From positions 1 through 64,000 of the forward strand of contig DAIDKP010000013.1 of assembly GCA_027449965.1 (NCBI GenBank): a stretch of 64,000 bases of DNA, read 5' to 3'. Shown here piece after piece: positions 63,017 through 64,000 of this stretch. The position numbers and the translations under genes were made by a program. The notes below the pieces were generated by a model that saw only the letters and a list, made by a program, of their open reading frames with translations, did not search any database and had not been told where the DNA came from. This DNA is from Acidobacteriaceae bacterium. GTDB lineage: Bacteria; Acidobacteriota; Terriglobia; Terriglobales; Acidobacteriaceae. Each line of letters opens with the position of its first letter. Within the stretch, counting starts at the first letter, position 1.

Positions 63017-64000
63017 TTAGCGTGGTGGCTGTCCGTTCCCGATCGTCGAACGCACCGCCGTCAAGACGCGCTGTTGATATCCGGCCCACGACAACGCACG
63101 CGTCTGCTGCAATGCCGCGTCGCTCATTGACTTCAGCAACTCGCGATCCTGATGCAGTCGAAGCAGCCGTTCGGTAATAGTCTGGGGCGAGCGAATGGGC
63201 ACCAGGAAGCTATCGACGCCATCGCGCAGAATATCTTCTCCGCCGGAGTTTGGCGTAGTAATGACAGGCAGCCCCTGGGAGATCGCTTCGCCCAGCACCA
63301 GCGCCAACCCCTCAAACAGCGACGGGAAGACGAAAACATCGTGCGCACGCATCTCTTTGAGCACCTGCGCGTGCGGCAGCGAGGCAATCCAGCGATATCG
63401 TGCGCAAGCTGCATCGAGGGCCGCGCACTCCTCGGTCGATCTTCGTCCGATCACCGTCAGCGTCACCGCGTCGCCCAGCATCTCGACCGCTTCGAACAGA
63501 TCGGCGATGCCTTTGCGCTGGGAGAGTCCGCCCACAAAGAGCACACGTAGGGGCTGCTCACGCCGCGTGAGCGCGCGCGGGGCAGCCACGGTTGCTGGAA
63601 CGCCGAACGGTGCGACTATCGTTTGTTTCGGCTCGCCCGGAAACTGCTCGAGCGTGCGGCGAACAAAGCTGCTGGGCACGAGTACGATGTCGGCCAGCGC
63701 AAGCTCCTCGTCCTTGCGTGCGCACTTGGCCGGGCTGTCGGTCAGCGCCTGCAGCGTAGCGGCCCACTGTGGACGGCGCTCGGCCTCTTCGACGGCCATG
63801 GCGCGGCTGGCTCGCCAGTAGCCAATGGGAAGATCGTAGATGCAGCGAAGGCCGAGTTGCCTGGCCGAGCGAAACTGCTCCAGCGCACCATCCTCATAGG
63901 CATATACGGCGCGCGCTTCCGGAAACTTTTGTAGCCGCCGCGCCACGAAGCGGTCCAGATCGCGATAGACAGTGTCGATTGAAAACGGCTGCGTTTCGCC
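63017..64000 (-). CDS. GT4 family glycosyltransferase, 5' end beyond the window
   Basis: At least 327 codons; the frame stays open to the window edge, so the N-terminal domain is incomplete. The C-terminal Rossmann half is clear: 'LRVLFVGGLSQRKGIADLFEAV', 'HDVFVFPSLFEGLALVLGEAISQGLPVI' and 'SGGEDILRDGVD' (the E-x7-E donor-sugar motif of retaining GT4 enzymes). Donor sugar unknown. It converges with the VirB10-like gene 9 bp away. Confidence 0.9.
   Translation of the reverse strand, partial: GETQPFSIDTVYRDLDRFVARRLQKFPEARAVYAYEDGALEQFRSARQLGLRCIYDLPIGYWRASRAMAVEEAERRPQWAATLQALTDSPAKCARKDEELALADIVLVPSSFVRRTLEQFPGEPKQTIVAPFGVPATVAAPRALTRREQPLRVLFVGGLSQRKGIADLFEAVEMLGDAVTLTVIGRRSTEECAALDAACARYRWIASLPHAQVLKEMRAHDVFVFPSLFEGLALVLGEAISQGLPVITTPNSGGEDILRDGVDSFLVPIRSPQTITERLLRLHQDRELLKSMSDAALQQTRALSWAGYQQRVLTAVRSTIGNGQPPR

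Overview
The window looks like chromosome of an Acidobacteriota bacterium, most likely family Acidobacteriaceae (Terriglobia). This is inferred from high G+C (about 60%, judged by eye), a 1,327-residue Oar-like outer-membrane receptor with an N-terminal carboxypeptidase-regulatory domain, a giant secreted NHL/Ig-repeat protein with an unusual C-terminal membrane tail, and a radical SAM protein resembling the tetraether / membrane-spanning lipid synthases. No rRNA, tRNA, CRISPR array, integrase or transposase was found.

Layout. 1-7.7 kb: a virion-type gene cluster (HK97-fold capsid, head-tail adaptor, three small structural proteins, an 800-residue tail-type protein, a small coiled-coil/membrane protein). 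It is punctuated by host intergenic repeats and interrupted by a DUF1275 membrane protein with its own terminator. 7.7-12.6 kb: secreted proteins (beta-barrel, NHL/Ig giant). 12.8-20.3 kb: TldE/PmbA, a truncated UvrC-like nuclease, mannose-1-phosphate guanylyltransferase, an aminotransferase, RNase P RNA and P5C dehydrogenase. 20.4-29.7 kb: small secreted proteins, a GT2 glycosyltransferase, the radical SAM protein, RlpA, CrcB, an M48 protease and a HIT protein. 29.7-39.7 kb: a monooxygenase-fold protein, PurA, MutM, a degenerate receiver-like protein, LpxC, an M20 peptidase, an outer-membrane protein, MutY and a deoxyhypusine-synthase-like enzyme. 40-48 kb: the Oar-like receptor, a TPR membrane protein, an ECF sigma factor with its partner, a holin-4-like membrane protein and secreted proteins. 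48-64 kb: Apt, acylphosphatase, GDP-mannose 3,5-epimerase, glutamate dehydrogenase, a cation/proton antiporter, the rpsP-khpA-rimM-trmD operon, homocysteine methyltransferase, acyl-CoA dehydrogenase, HisRS-AspRS, a VirB10-like secreted protein and a GT4 glycosyltransferase cut by the window end.

How they work together. Most genes are housekeeping: translation, base-excision repair (MutM, MutY) and purine metabolism (PurA, Apt). Several serve the envelope: GDP-mannose supply and conversion, lipid A (LpxC), glycosyltransferases, RlpA, and possibly membrane-spanning lipids. Two window-wide patterns stand out. One is a dispersed composite repeat, every copy of which lies in the same orientation. 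The other is a -10-like hexamer placed exactly 6 nt before the start codon of seven genes, mostly without a Shine-Dalgarno site, which suggests leaderless transcripts.
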